From: CAZBBC01 sp964489835
GTDB taxonomy: Bacteria > Calditrichota > Calditrichia > JAJRVZ01
Length of the DNA: 64,000 nucleotides
Assembly (NCBI GenBank): GCA_964489835.1
Contig: CAZBBC010000011.1
Span: forward strand, 1 to 64,000
Reading direction: 5' to 3'
Shown in pieces: positions 1-8,110 of this stretch (positions are counted from its first letter, which is position 1; each line of letters starts with the position of its first letter). The notes below the pieces were generated by a model. It made no database searches. It was not told where the DNA came from and saw only the letters and a program-made list of their open reading frames with translations. A program made the position numbers and the translations under genes.

Positions 1-70
1 CTGCCAGCTGTTTAGCTTCTGCATTTGTTTTATACATTTTCCAATTGCCTGCTATAACAAATTTTCGCAT
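1..70 (-). CDS. tpiA: Triosephosphate isomerase, N-terminal fragment (cut by window edge)
   Basis: Only the first 23 codons are inside the window. On the minus strand from the ATG at 70 they read MRKFVIAGNWKMYKTNAEAK..., which is the signature N-terminus of triosephosphate isomerase. It contains the catalytic Asn-x-Lys pair (AGNWKM) that binds the phosphate/enediolate. The enzyme interconverts dihydroxyacetone phosphate and glyceraldehyde-3-phosphate. It lies downstream of pgk and gapA on the same strand, a common glycolytic operon order. The stretch of about 220 bp between pgk and this gene contains a palindromic repeat rather than another gene. Confidence 0.93.
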   Translation of the reverse strand, partial: MRKFVIAGNWKMYKTNAEAKQLA

Positions 71-137
71 TACTATGATTACTCCTTCTTTAGTATTTGA
101 TTATTGATATAATTTTATACTCTGCAATATGTTTTAA

Positions 138-235
138 GATTGCTTCGCTAACGCTCGCAATGACGCTTCTACTGTCGCCATTGCGAGGAGTGAAGGATGA
201 ATAGCCTGCCCGTCGACCGGCGGGACGAAGCAATC
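138..235. repeat. Palindromic dispersed repeat with a nested GC-rich palindrome
   Basis: The left arm at 138-165 begins GATTGCTTCG and the right arm ends CGAAGCAATC (226-235). Inner parts (CTCGCAATGACG against CGCCATTGCGAG) also pair, so the whole block can fold into a long hairpin. Inside the right arm, 205-224 is a separate GC-rich palindrome (CCTGCCCGTCGACCGGCGGG) of the kind found elsewhere in this window. It sits between pgk and tpiA and could act as a folded RNA spacer in the operon transcript. Similar blocks are widespread as dispersed intergenic elements; the family name is not known to me. Confidence 0.7.
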
Positions 236-291
236 AGCGGAGTCACAACCCTGATCAATTAACTTGTATTACAAGATCCTAATCTATGACA

Positions 292-1488
292 TTATTTATC
301 GGTTAAAGCTTCAATACCCGGTAATTTTTTACCTTCCAGAAATTCGAGCGAGGCGCCACCACCGGTTGATATATGAGATATTCTGCTTTCCAACCCAAAT
401 TTTGTAATGGCGGCGGCAGAATCTCCACCGCCTACGATTGATGTTGATCCGGCATCTGTGGCAAGGGCAAGGGATTTCGCTATTTCCCGGGTACCCATCG
501 CAAAATTTTCCATTTCAAAAGTACCCATAGGACCATTCCAGACGATAGTCTTGGCTTTTTTTATTTCCACACAAAAGGTTTTAATGGTATTGGGACCGAT
601 ATCAAGTCCCATCCAGTCCCGGGGGATTTCTTCGACAGGAACAATCCGTTTGGCAGCATCATTATCAAAAGCATCCGCGACAACCACATCGGATGGAAGA
701 AGCATGGGAATATTTCTTCTTTGCGCTTCCTCCAGCAACTCTCCTGCCATACCAATCCGATCTTCTTCTAATAAAGATTTCCCAATCTCCAGCCCTTTCG
801 CCTTTAAGAAAGTAAAAGCCATCCCCCCACCAATGATCAATGTATCCACTTTATTGAACAGATTTTTAATGACATCAATTTTTCCTGAGATTTTGGCTCC
901 ACCCAAAATCGCAATCAAGGGACGCCTCGGATTATTGATCGCGCCATCAAGATAATCTATTTCCTTTTGGATGAGATAACCCGCCACACACTGTTCCATA
1001 TAATGGGTTACACCTTCTGTTGAGGCATGGGCACGATGAGCTGTTCCAAAAGCATCGTTTACATATATTTCACATCCTTCGGCCAATGCCCGGGCAAAAT
1101 CCGGATCATTTTTTGTTTCCCCTTCATGAAAACGCAAATTCTCAAGAAGAAGAATCTGTCCCGGCTGTAATTTCTTTTTTGATTGCAACGTTTCGTCGCC
1201 TATGGCATCATGCGTCAGTGTGACCTCAATACCCAATAACTCTGAAAGCCTGCGGGCGACCGGCGTCAAGCTCATTTCCGGATTCCTTTGACCCTTTGGT
1301 CGTCCCAAATGAGAGCACAATACCAAGGCCCCACCATCAGTAAGAACTTTTTTGATTGAAGGCAGAGAGGCAGTAATTCTCCTGTCATCCGTAATAGAAA
1401 GATTTGCATCAAGCGGCACATTAAAATCACATCGCATCAGAACTTTCTTATTACTCAAATCGATATCTTCAATCGTTTTTTTGGCCAT
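292..1488 (-). CDS. pgk: Phosphoglycerate kinase
   Basis: A 398-aa protein of typical family length. It makes ATP and 3-phosphoglycerate from 1,3-bisphosphoglycerate and ADP in the cytoplasm. Visible family motifs are the N-terminal RCDFNVPLD substrate loop, SHLGRPKG, LLLENLRFHEGE, NDAFGTAHRAHAS, GGAKISGKIDVI, and the C-terminal nucleotide-site segments WNGPMGTFE and GGGDSAAAI. The start is set at 1488 because AGGGAGG lies just upstream of the ATG encoding MAKKTIEDIDLS. An extension to 1548 is open but would translate the intergenic hairpin and lacks homology. It is second in the gapA-pgk-tpiA operon. Confidence 0.97.
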   Translation of the reverse strand: MAKKTIEDIDLSNKKVLMRCDFNVPLDANLSITDDRRITASLPSIKKVLTDGGALVLCSHLGRPKGQRNPEMSLTPVARRLSELLGIEVTLTHDAIGDETLQSKKKLQPGQILLLENLRFHEGETKNDPDFARALAEGCEIYVNDAFGTAHRAHASTEGVTHYMEQCVAGYLIQKEIDYLDGAINNPRRPLIAILGGAKISGKIDVIKNLFNKVDTLIIGGGMAFTFLKAKGLEIGKSLLEEDRIGMAGELLEEAQRRNIPMLLPSDVVVADAFDNDAAKRIVPVEEIPRDWMGLDIGPNTIKTFCVEIKKAKTIVWNGPMGTFEMENFAMGTREIAKSLALATDAGSTSIVGGGDSAAAITKFGLESRISHISTGGGASLEFLEGKKLPGIEALTDK

Positions 1489-1509
1489 TTGATCCTCCCT
1501 TAAAACAGA

Positions 1510-1529
1510 GGACTGCCTTTGGGCAGTCC
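1510..1529 (-). promoter_or_regulatory. Intergenic stem-loop between gapA and pgk
   Basis: A perfect 8-bp stem, GGACTGCC (1510-1517) with GGCAGTCC (1522-1529), closed by a 4-nt loop. It lies 26 bases after the gapA stop and 21 bases before the pgk start codon on the minus strand. There is no T-run after it, so it is unlikely to be a terminator. A hairpin at this junction could be a processing or stability element that separates gapA and pgk mRNA levels, as is known for glycolytic operons in other bacteria. That role is inference. Confidence 0.6.
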
Positions 1530-1555
1530 CCGGAACAATTATATTCATTTTAAAA

Positions 1556-2557
1556 CTACATTTTCGCCATCAACTTCAAAAGGTCCAATGTACGACATGA
1601 ATAACCCCATTCATTATCATACCATGATAATACCTTTACAAAATTTCCGTCCATTACACTGGTAGAGAGGCTATCAAAAACACTTGAATGAGGATTACCA
1701 ACGATATCGACCGATACAATAGGATCTTCACAATATTCAAGGACACCTTTCATCGGGCCGTTTGCTGCTTTTTTCATCGCTGCATTAACTTCATCGGCAG
1801 TGGTATTTTTTTCTAATTCCGCCACCAGATCAACCAGTGAACCATCACTCACCGGTACACGGATGGCTATACCATCCAATTTCCCATTGAGTTGAGGAAT
1901 AACTTTACCAACAGCCCGGGCTGCACCCGTAGTTGTCGGAATCATACTAACCGCAGCCGCTCTGGCCCTGCGCAAATCACTATGAGGTAAATCAAGCAGC
2001 TGCTGATCATTGGTATAACTATGAATGGTGGTCATAAAACCTCGAACCAGACCAAAATTATCATTCAGAACCTTGACTACAGGAGCCAGACAATTAGTCG
2101 TACAGGAGGCATTGGATACAATTTTATCAGAGGCTTTCAACTTATCCAAATTCACACCAAAAACGATAGTATTGTCTATTTCATCTTTGGCAGGAACGGT
2201 AAGAACAACTTTTTTGGCCCCCTGGTTCAAATGATTTTGTAATTGTTCCCGTTTTCTAAAAACACCCGTTGACTCAACGACAATATCTACGTCGAAATTA
2301 CTCCAGGGTAATTTTGCCGGATCTCTTTCGGCAATAACTTTAACCTTACGCTCGCCGGCTACAAGATAATCATCCTGTACAACAACTTTTTCAGGATATC
2401 TTCCATGCACGGAATCATACTTTAACAAATGAGCCAATGTATGCGCGTCCGTGAGATCATTGATCGCAACAAATTCAATTTCCTTATCATACTGCCCGGC
2501 CTTGAACACCAGCCGTCCAATCCTTCCAAAACCATTTATTCCCACTCGAATACTCAT
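1556..2557 (-). CDS. gapA: NAD-dependent glyceraldehyde-3-phosphate dehydrogenase
   Basis: A 333-aa protein, the standard length. It oxidises glyceraldehyde-3-phosphate to 1,3-bisphosphoglycerate with NAD+. The Rossmann start GINGFGRIGR is at residues 6-15, and Asp34 (AINDLTD) is the residue that favours NAD over NADP. The catalytic Cys152 sits in SNASCTTNCLAP. The C-terminal WYDNEWGYSCR motif is present. The start ATG is preceded by AGGAGAGAG. It is the first gene of the gapA-pgk-tpiA operon, with a good -35 candidate upstream. Confidence 0.97.
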   Translation of the reverse strand: MSIRVGINGFGRIGRLVFKAGQYDKEIEFVAINDLTDAHTLAHLLKYDSVHGRYPEKVVVQDDYLVAGERKVKVIAERDPAKLPWSNFDVDIVVESTGVFRKREQLQNHLNQGAKKVVLTVPAKDEIDNTIVFGVNLDKLKASDKIVSNASCTTNCLAPVVKVLNDNFGLVRGFMTTIHSYTNDQQLLDLPHSDLRRARAAAVSMIPTTTGAARAVGKVIPQLNGKLDGIAIRVPVSDGSLVDLVAELEKNTTADEVNAAMKKAANGPMKGVLEYCEDPIVSVDIVGNPHSSVFDSLSTSVMDGNFVKVLSWYDNEWGYSCRTLDLLKLMAKM

Positions 2558-2611
2558 TACTCTCTCCTTTTCATATAAATGTCATTTATATCATATTATC
2601 TATAAACTTTT

Positions 2612-2640
2612 AATTTAACCAATTGTGAAATTTCTGTCAA
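2612..2640 (-). promoter_or_regulatory. Candidate sigma70-type promoter for gapA
   Basis: On the minus strand a perfect TTGACA (2640-2635) is followed after 17 bases by TAAATT (2617-2612), which matches 4 of 6 positions of TATAAT. The -10 ends about 55 bases before the gapA ATG. The position and spacing suit a promoter for the gapA-pgk-tpiA operon. It was found by eye only. Confidence 0.4.
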
Positions 2641-2791
2641 GGTAATATCTTTTGCTCTTAGACATACTTATTTTGCTGGCTTCTATGATCTGTATGCTGA
2701 AATTGTAGAAGTAAAATTTATGAATGAATCGGTTACCATTTTTCGTTGTAAGAATACTTATCTGAAGGTATCATCATACCTGGATAAATTT

Positions 2792-2932
2792 ATGGCCAAA
2801 TACAATTCAATTTTAGACGTGGTAAGAAATATACCGGTAGTAAAACTTCCCAAGGCAGAAGGAGGTTTATCCTGTTATCTCTGGGGAAAATGCGAGTTTC
2901 TAAATCCCGGCCGAAAGCCTTGGATCTGTTGA
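2792..2932 (+). pseudogene. N-terminal fragment of a cysteine synthase / cystathionine beta-synthase
   Basis: The open frame from the ATG at 2792 encodes MAKYNSILDVVRNIPVVKL and then a stretch with KCEFLNPG. This matches the N-terminus of PLP-dependent cysteine/cystathionine beta-synthases (KYNSILDxIGNTPLVKL...KxEFxNPGGSVKDR). After NPG the expected SVKDR lysine loop is lost and the frame stops within seven codons, so the PLP lysine and the remaining 250 or more residues are absent. It is a remnant, not a working enzyme. The frame is open upstream to about 2650 but that part is unrecognised. Nothing else is visible in the 418-base gap apart from the gapA promoter. Confidence 0.6.
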
Positions 2933-2975
2933 AACCATGATCACAAACCAGAAGTTGCGATAAAGTTAGTGTATT

Positions 2976-3185
2976 TTATTCATCCAACTCAAATGTATCT
3001 CCAACATTCAGAAGTTTCACCCGATCTTTGAAAGCGTTCAGCATCTTGTTAATAGTAGCCAGACCTGTGCAATGCAAGGGCACCAGGTACTCGGGATTCA
3101 GGGTAATCATGTTTTCCATTATTTTATTTATTTTTTCATCCGCACTGTGCTGTAAGTGCATGCCCCCGACAACGGCATAAAGTGC
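2976..3185 (-). pseudogene. C-terminal fragment of a metallo-beta-lactamase-fold hydrolase
   Basis: About 69 residues, LYAVVGGMHLQHSADEKIN...EYLVPLHCTGLATINKML...LLNVGDTFELDE. They match the C-terminus of MBL-fold proteins of the 7,8-dihydropterin-6-methyl-4-(beta-D-ribofuranosyl)-aminobenzene-5'-phosphate synthase type (VxAVIGGFHL, PxHCTG, G..F.L). The metal ligands of the GGxHL and HCTG motifs are kept, but the N-terminal HxHxDH half is missing. The frame runs back to 3296 only through a dispersed repeat, so the repeat marks the break point. The remnant cannot be an active enzyme. Confidence 0.65.
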
Positions 3186-3220
3186 CAAGTAGAGAGCGGG
3201 CGGACAAAAACGAATAGTTA

Positions 3221-3321
3221 GAATTAAAGCCCCAGGTGGGCGGAATGATTGTAGCCCGTTGCGAAACACCGGGTCAAAGAGTATCAAGATGGGCAAAGCC
3301 CCGTAGGAACGAAATGTTTAA
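3221..3321. repeat. Dispersed intergenic repeat at the truncation point of the MBL-fold fragment
   Basis: This roughly 100-bp block contains AAAGCCCCAGGTGGGCGGAA, then GTAGCCCGTTGC, ACACCGGGTC and AAAGCCCCGTAGGAACGAAA. The AAAGCCCC...GGAACGAAATGTTTA phrasing resembles the AAAGCCCCGTAGGGGCGAAAT type of dispersed repeat seen between genes in Bacteroidota-, Ignavibacteria- and Calditrichota-like genomes (from memory, not searched). It has two AAAGCCCC direct copies about 70 bp apart. It directly replaces the 5' part of the MBL-fold gene. Confidence 0.5.
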
Positions 3322-3353
3322 GGCAGAAAGTAAGAATATTTTTTGATATGATG

Positions 3354-3389
3354 AAAAACGGTAGAGACTTTGCATGGTATGTCTCTACC
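3354..3389 (-). terminator. Rho-independent terminator built on a palindromic repeat
   Basis: A perfect 9-bp stem, GGTAGAGAC (3360-3368) with GTCTCTACC (3381-3389) around a 12-nt loop, is followed on the minus strand by G and five T (complement of 3354-3358). It lies 8 bases after the stop of the LamG-PKD gene. The palindrome has the look of the dispersed GGTAGAGAC...GTCTCTACC elements of many bacterial genomes, here apparently serving as a terminator. Confidence 0.65.
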
Positions 3390-3397
3390 ATGACATA

Positions 3398-5290
3398 TTA
3401 CTTCAAAAAGATCATTTTCTTCACATCCTGAAATTCACCCGCTTCAATTCTGTAGAAGTAGATCCCACACGCAAACCTACTGGCATCCCACGTTATCTGA
3501 TAATACCCGGCCTCCTGTCTTTCTGAAACCAGTGTTGCTATTTTTCTCCCGAGAAGGTTATAAACACTCAATTCGACATCACTGCTACCTGCCAACTGCC
3601 ATCTGATTACTGTCCGTGGATTAAAGGGATTTGGAAAATTTTGTTCTAAAAAATAAGTGATCGGTAATTGATGATCGGATTTGTCAATGGCCGTGATTGA
3701 AGCCGAAACAGGATCCGATAAATGACTCTCATTTCCAGAAATATCAAACGCCGACACAGCATAGTAATACCGGATGGCCAGCTCAACCTGATCATCCCTG
3801 AATTCATTTTCTATTGACTGCGCATAAGGCTGATCTGCAGAATCGAAAGTACCGGTCAGATTTCTGTAAATATTAAATCCTTTTAAATCCTCATCAATGG
3901 ATGGGTTCCAGGATAAAGCGATTTGACTACCCTCACCATGTTGTGCCGCCAGTCCTTCCGGTACAGCAGGTGCTAAATTATCGACAGAATACCCGGATTT
4001 GATGTCACTTACATAATTACCCTCATCCATGGCGGCAATCACCCGGAAATCTATCGGACCGTCTGATCCTGACAGGTAATCTTTTGTGGTATGCACCAGA
4101 ACCGAATATTGGGTAGCGGCATAGGCAACAGTACTGTTGGCAGCTACCCACCCCGATCCATCGTTTATTTCTATGGTATATAATTCAGCGGTTAATGATT
4201 TTGTCAGATTCAGCGTATCCGTATCATAAATACTCCTCAGGAAATTTAACTTCACCCACCCGCCCTGATCATCAGGTACATCCTCAATACTTATAATAAT
4301 TGGCTTTTCGGACAATACCTTAATATAATCCTTCTTTATTCGAGTACTACTGAAAACACTATCTGCGACTATTAATTTCACTGTATATACACCGGGATCC
4401 GTATAGATCCACTCAGGATTTTGCCCTTCCAGATCAATGATACCGTCATCCTCAAAATCCCATTGCCATGAGTTGATCGGATTCAGGGTGTCAGCGGATG
4501 ATGATAAATCTGTAAAAATCACACTTAAGGGAGCTACTCCTAATGTCGGTTGTGCCACGAAATCTGCTGAGATCCCTTCACCATAAAGTGTTTCAATTTC
4601 CTCGGAACTCAATGCCCGGTTATAAATTCTTACATCATCGATGACCCCATTGATTGAATATTGAGATATTTTACTACCATAAGTACCAATATATAAATCA
4701 GAATTATAATTACCTATGATTGCCGGCGGATAAATTTCATGTTCCAATACCCCGTTAATATATATTTTTGAGGTTGTTCCGTCCCAGGTACCGGCAATAA
4801 AATACCAAACGCTATCTTCGATGACAGTTTCACTGGGATTGCCATATTGATCTTCTTTGTAGCCACCCTGATTATAAATACCGAAGGAGGCCAATGAACT
4901 GGCGTTTACCCCTATCGCATATTCTCGATTTACTGTACTGCTCCCTTTGTATAAAAAGAATCTGTCACGTAGCAAATGAACTTTTCCCCATAGACAAACA
5001 GTCAATTGTTGATCTTCCGGGGTTAAAATATCATGATCCGCAACCACGATATAATCATCCACCCCATCGAAATTGTAAGCGCTCTCAGCATTTCAATACC
5101 GATCCTCCGTTAGTACTGCCCCGTTAACAATTCCATGATTACCATTGCCACTCATATCATCCGCATTGCCATTAAAGGTATAATAAGCGACCAGACTGTC
5201 TAAGACCGTTGATTGATGGGTGTAAGGCTGGGATATTCCCCATTGGTATAAACTGCCTAGTAAAATAAAAGAAATGCAAATCTTTTTCAT
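3398..5290 (-). pseudogene. Secreted LamG-PKD-FnIII protein with type IX-style sorting domain, interrupted by in-frame TGA
   Basis: The intended product is about 630 aa. ATG at 5290 follows AGGAG and encodes a signal peptide (MKKICISFILLGSLYQWGIS). Next come a LamG/concanavalin-like domain, a PKD domain (WQWDFEDDG), an FnIII-like domain (ALSWNPSIDEDLKGFNIYRN), and a C-terminal sorting domain with NFPNPFNPRTVIRW...VYNLLGRKIATLV...GIYFYRIEAG. This architecture fits an exported surface adhesin or carbohydrate-binding protein. A TGA at 5093-5095 splits the LamG domain after residue 65 without changing frame. Sequence resumes as NAESAYNFDGVDDYI, so a GGA glycine codon mutated to TGA is the simple explanation. 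A fragment from 5062 onward would lack a signal peptide. A terminator follows. Confidence 0.75.
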
Positions 5291-5359
5291 TTTACACACT
5301 CCTATCAATGATTTTAAATAAGTTCTAAAATAAACTCTCTGGTTAATTCATTAATTTAG

Positions 5360-5490
5360 GCCACCAAGACTCTAAGTCTCAAAGAAATAATTACTTAATT
5401 ATGTTTTGGTTTTCCCACAGAATATTTTAAATATATTTTTTCAAAACTTTGTGTCTTTGCCTGCCCGCCGAAGGCGTGGAGTTTTAGAGG
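5360..5490. repeat. Degenerate inverted repeat carrying a GC-rich palindrome
   Basis: CCACCAAGACTCTAAGTCTC (from 5361) and AACTTTGTGTCTTTG (about 5445-5459) look like opposing copies of the CCAC.AAGACAC.AAG phrase of dispersed intergenic repeats. The second copy is broken by CCTGCCCGCCGAAGGCGTGG at 5460-5479, one of the GC-rich palindromes repeated in this window. There is no coding potential. The whole 5309-5937 gap (629 bp) is repeat-derived apart from the promoter near its right end. Confidence 0.4.
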
Positions 5491-5545
5491 CTACAAATTA
5501 TTCAGGAATCTTATTAATGGTCAAAAAATAATAAGGCAGAGTGTG

Positions 5546-5664
5546 AATCCGTGCCAGCCAATCACTTGATCCGGTCTTAGACGGACGCCTGCTTGCCCGG
5601 CCTGCCCGGCGCAGACGTGGCTATGACGGGATCCGCCTTTCGGCGTGATAATCCGTGGTTAATA
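5546..5664. repeat. Repeat block flanked by AATCCGTG direct repeats, with two GC-rich palindromes
   Basis: The octamer AATCCGTG occurs at 5546-5553 and 5650-5657. Between them lies a GC-rich stretch with two tandem CCTGC..GCCCGGC copies (5588-5620), GACGTGG and GACGGGATCCGCC. The flanking octamers look like target duplication or like the two halves of a tandem AATCCGTG unit split by an insertion. No open frame is present. Confidence 0.4.
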
Positions 5665-5703
5665 AATTATTTTTTCTTTTTTCTTTTTTCTTTTGTCTTT
5701 GAT

Positions 5704-5733
5704 TTGATTGCAGCCTTGTGCTGCGCTATGAAA
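5704..5733 (-). repeat. GCAGC-n5-GCTGC hairpin repeat, copy 1 of 3
   Basis: On the minus strand: TTTTCATAGCGCAGCACAAG followed by GCTGCAATCAAATC. The 15-nt core at 5710-5724 (GCAGC-ACAAG-GCTGC) is identical to the core of the copy at 41204-41218, and the flanks TTCATA.C and GCTGCAA.CAAA are shared with the copies near 41200 and 42120. It lies in the promoter-side gap before the amidohydrolase gene. Confidence 0.6.
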
Positions 5734-5821
5734 AGATCAAATCAATTATAGTTGTAATATAAATATTAAGATATCACAGGGATGTGATAAATGATACACT
5801 GTTAACATAAAAATTATCCTT

Positions 5822-5848
5822 TTGACAAAAAATGTATTTATGTATAAG
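5822..5848 (+). promoter_or_regulatory. Candidate promoter for the amidohydrolase-lipoprotein-adenosine deaminase operon
   Basis: A perfect TTGACA at 5822-5827 is followed by TATAAG at 5843-5848 with a 15-base spacer (a weaker TAAGGT lies at 17 bases). It lies about 90 bases before the ATG at 5938. Found by eye. Confidence 0.35.
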
Positions 5849-5937
5849 GTTTAATCCGACTTATATATTTAATATTACTTGAGTTAACGAATGCTTTTTA
5901 TTAACTTACATCAGATTATTAAGCGGTTAGGGCTAAA

Positions 5938-7251
5938 ATGTCATCCCCTCCTGTTCTGATTAAAAATGGATTGATCATCACAGTCAACAGCAATTCTGAT
6001 GTCTTCCGCGGTGATATTCTTGTGGAAAATTCACAAATTACTAAAATTGAGAAAGATCTCGCCATTCCGGCAGCTTCTGTTTTTGATGCAAGCGAGTTTA
6101 TGGTCATGCCCGGTTTCATTCAGACCCATGTACACTTGTGCCAGGCACTTTTTCGTAACCTGGCGGATGATCTGAATCTTCTGGATTGGCTCAGGAAAAA
6201 AATATGGCCTCTTGAAGGCGGACATTCAGATGATTCATTACGAATAAGTGCAAAATTAGGTATCGCTGAATTAATGCTTAGTGGAACAACGACGATCATG
6301 GATATGGGGACCATTAGTCACATGCATGTTGTCTTTGAAGAGATCGAGCAGAGCGGAATACGGGCCTTTTGTGGAAAAACAATGATGGATACGGGAAATA
6401 TCCCCGTAAGCCTTAGAGAGTCCACCTCGGAAGCAATAGAAAAAAGTCTTGAACTGTTAAAGGCCTGGCACAATAAAGCGGAGGAGCGGATTAAATATGC
6501 ATTTGCACCCCGATTCGTTTTAGCCTGTACCCCGGATCTTTTACATAAAACTTATGATTTGTGCAAAGAATATGGGACCCTCTTTCACTCCCATGCTTCA
6601 GAGAATAAAGAGGAAATCAACCTTGTACAACAGATGTACGGTGAAAGAAATATCTCTCTTTTTAAAAAATTCGGGATTGCCGGACCGGAGGTTTGTCTGG
6701 CGCACTGTATTTGGACGGATGAAAGGGAAAAAGATATTTTGGAAGAACACAACATAAAGGTTCTCCACTGCCCTAGCGCTAATTTAAAATTGGGTTCAGG
6801 AATTGCTCCGATCCCTGAATACCTGAAGCGTGGTATTTCTGTTTCATTGGGCGCCGATGGCGCACCTTGTAATAACAATATGGATATTTTTAATGAGATG
6901 AGGCTGGCTGCTCTTATTCAAAAACCGATTAATGGCCCGACAGTCATGGATTCAGAAACCATATTTAGAATGGCAACGATTGAAGGAGCAAAAGCCCTGG
7001 GAATGCAGGACCGGATAGGGAGTATTGATATCGGTAAAAAAGCAGATCTGCTTTTTTGTAAATTAAATCAAATACATTCAATTCCCTTTGAAAATATATA
7101 CTCAAAAGTCGTATATTCCTCAAAATCAACAGACATTGAACATGTGATGATTGATGGCCATTGGGTTGTTCAAAGCAGAACATTAATGAACGATGATATT
7201 AATAAGATTATTCACAATGCCAATGAAGCAATCAACCGCTTTAAATATTAA
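5938..7251 (+). CDS. Amidohydrolase, 5'-methylthioadenosine/S-adenosylhomocysteine deaminase-like
   Basis: 437 aa, the usual length for the TrzN/AtzA/MtaD branch of the amidohydrolase superfamily. The N-terminal composite domain (VLIKNGLIITVNS) leads into PGFIQTHVHLCQALFR, whose HxH binds the catalytic metal. FHSHASEN, LAHCIWTDE, HCPSANLKLGSG and SLGADGAPCNNN supply the other metal and catalytic residues (His, His, Asp). In this branch the LGS.G and ADGAP..NN motifs favour deamination of adenosine-type nucleosides such as MTA or SAH, but guanine or other aminohydrolase activity is not excluded. Adenosine deaminase two genes downstream supports a purine-salvage role. The product is cytoplasmic. 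Confidence 0.8.
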   Translation: MSSPPVLIKNGLIITVNSNSDVFRGDILVENSQITKIEKDLAIPAASVFDASEFMVMPGFIQTHVHLCQALFRNLADDLNLLDWLRKKIWPLEGGHSDDSLRISAKLGIAELMLSGTTTIMDMGTISHMHVVFEEIEQSGIRAFCGKTMMDTGNIPVSLRESTSEAIEKSLELLKAWHNKAEERIKYAFAPRFVLACTPDLLHKTYDLCKEYGTLFHSHASENKEEINLVQQMYGERNISLFKKFGIAGPEVCLAHCIWTDEREKDILEEHNIKVLHCPSANLKLGSGIAPIPEYLKRGISVSLGADGAPCNNNMDIFNEMRLAALIQKPINGPTVMDSETIFRMATIEGAKALGMQDRIGSIDIGKKADLLFCKLNQIHSIPFENIYSKVVYSSKSTDIEHVMIDGHWVVQSRTLMNDDINKIIHNANEAINRFKY

Positions 7252-7273
7252 ATCCCTCCAGGAGGAGCAAGTG

Positions 7274-8107
7274 ATGATTAAAAAATTTGAATTTTTTCTG
7301 TATATGTTGCTTACGGTGGCTTTTTTAGGTTGTGGTGGTAGTAAAGATGGAATGACCATAGACGGAGAAACACCGGAATCATTGATGCAAAAAAGTGCGG
7401 TGGCATTCCAGAACGGAGATTATGATAAATCTTTTCAGTATGCGCAACTAATGCTGGATAATTTTCCTACATCAGATCTCCATATCGATGCGCAATTACA
7501 AATGGCAAACATACTTGGTGCTAAAGAAGAGTACGAAAAGCAATTTGACCTCTTACTGCGCATCCTTAAAGAAAATATTATTCCTGAGCGCGTACCTCTG
7601 ATTTACTCACAAATAGCGGAATTTTATGAAAATTCAGCAAAGTGGAATCCCGGGACCATTACCACCGATTCTTTAGATTTCGGCAGAGCATCCGAATTCT
7701 ATAAAAAAGCCGTCTTCTATCCCAATAGCAAAGATAATAGTACAAAAGCCTATGCGCTTTACAGGATGGCATTAATGCAGGCCAAATTGAATAATATAGA
7801 AACAGCCAGTAAAGCCTACCAGGAATTAATTCTAACCTATCCGGAATCCCCATATACCACACTGGCCAGAACAAAACTATCCGATCCATCAAACACCGAA
7901 GAATTACCTTTACCGACAATGGTTGAATCTGAACTTGCAGGACCAAAACCGACCGAGAAAGCAATAGAAAAACCTGTCGATACACTGAAAGAGCAACCGG
8001 TACCTGACACCGAAGAAGGAGCACCCTTGGAGTTACCGGTAGGAGATGAAGAAGAACCATCCATACTGGATTCTCTTCAGACAATTGATGAGGATTCTAC
8101 AGAATAA
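7274..8107 (+). CDS. TPR-containing lipoprotein
   Basis: 277 aa from the ATG at 7274, which has GGAGGAGCAAG upstream. The N-terminus MIKKFEFFLYMLLTVAFLGC is a lipoprotein signal with Cys20 in a lipobox. Residues about 35-210 form TPR-like helical pairs (QNGDYDKSFQYAQLMLDNFP, YPNSKDNSTKAYALYRMALM), as in BamD or YbgF-type periplasmic proteins. The last 60 or so residues are Pro/Glu-rich and probably disordered. It is anchored in the envelope but sits between two nucleoside deaminase genes, with 3 bases separating it from add. That could reflect simple co-transcription. The precise role is unknown. Confidence 0.75.
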   Translation: MIKKFEFFLYMLLTVAFLGCGGSKDGMTIDGETPESLMQKSAVAFQNGDYDKSFQYAQLMLDNFPTSDLHIDAQLQMANILGAKEEYEKQFDLLLRILKENIIPERVPLIYSQIAEFYENSAKWNPGTITTDSLDFGRASEFYKKAVFYPNSKDNSTKAYALYRMALMQAKLNNIETASKAYQELILTYPESPYTTLARTKLSDPSNTEELPLPTMVESELAGPKPTEKAIEKPVDTLKEQPVPDTEEGAPLELPVGDEEEPSILDSLQTIDEDSTE

Positions 8108-8110
8108 GAT

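Noticed and set aside
138..235. CRISPR-like or tRNA-like structure before tpiA
   Set aside because: There are only two inverted arms, no regular spacers and no cas genes. It is a palindromic intergenic repeat.
407..955. Long plus-strand open frame opposite pgk
   Set aside because: Shadow of pgk. It has no ribosome site and no protein-like pattern, while the minus-strand product is a clear PGK.
3186..3296. N-terminal extension of the MBL-fold fragment
   Set aside because: The codons run through a dispersed intergenic repeat and show no similarity to MBL proteins.
5093..5095. Recoding of TGA as glycine or selenocysteine in the LamG gene
   Set aside because: TGA ends other genes in the window normally (for example hbd), and no selenocysteine insertion context or family precedent is seen. 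A nonsense change is simpler.
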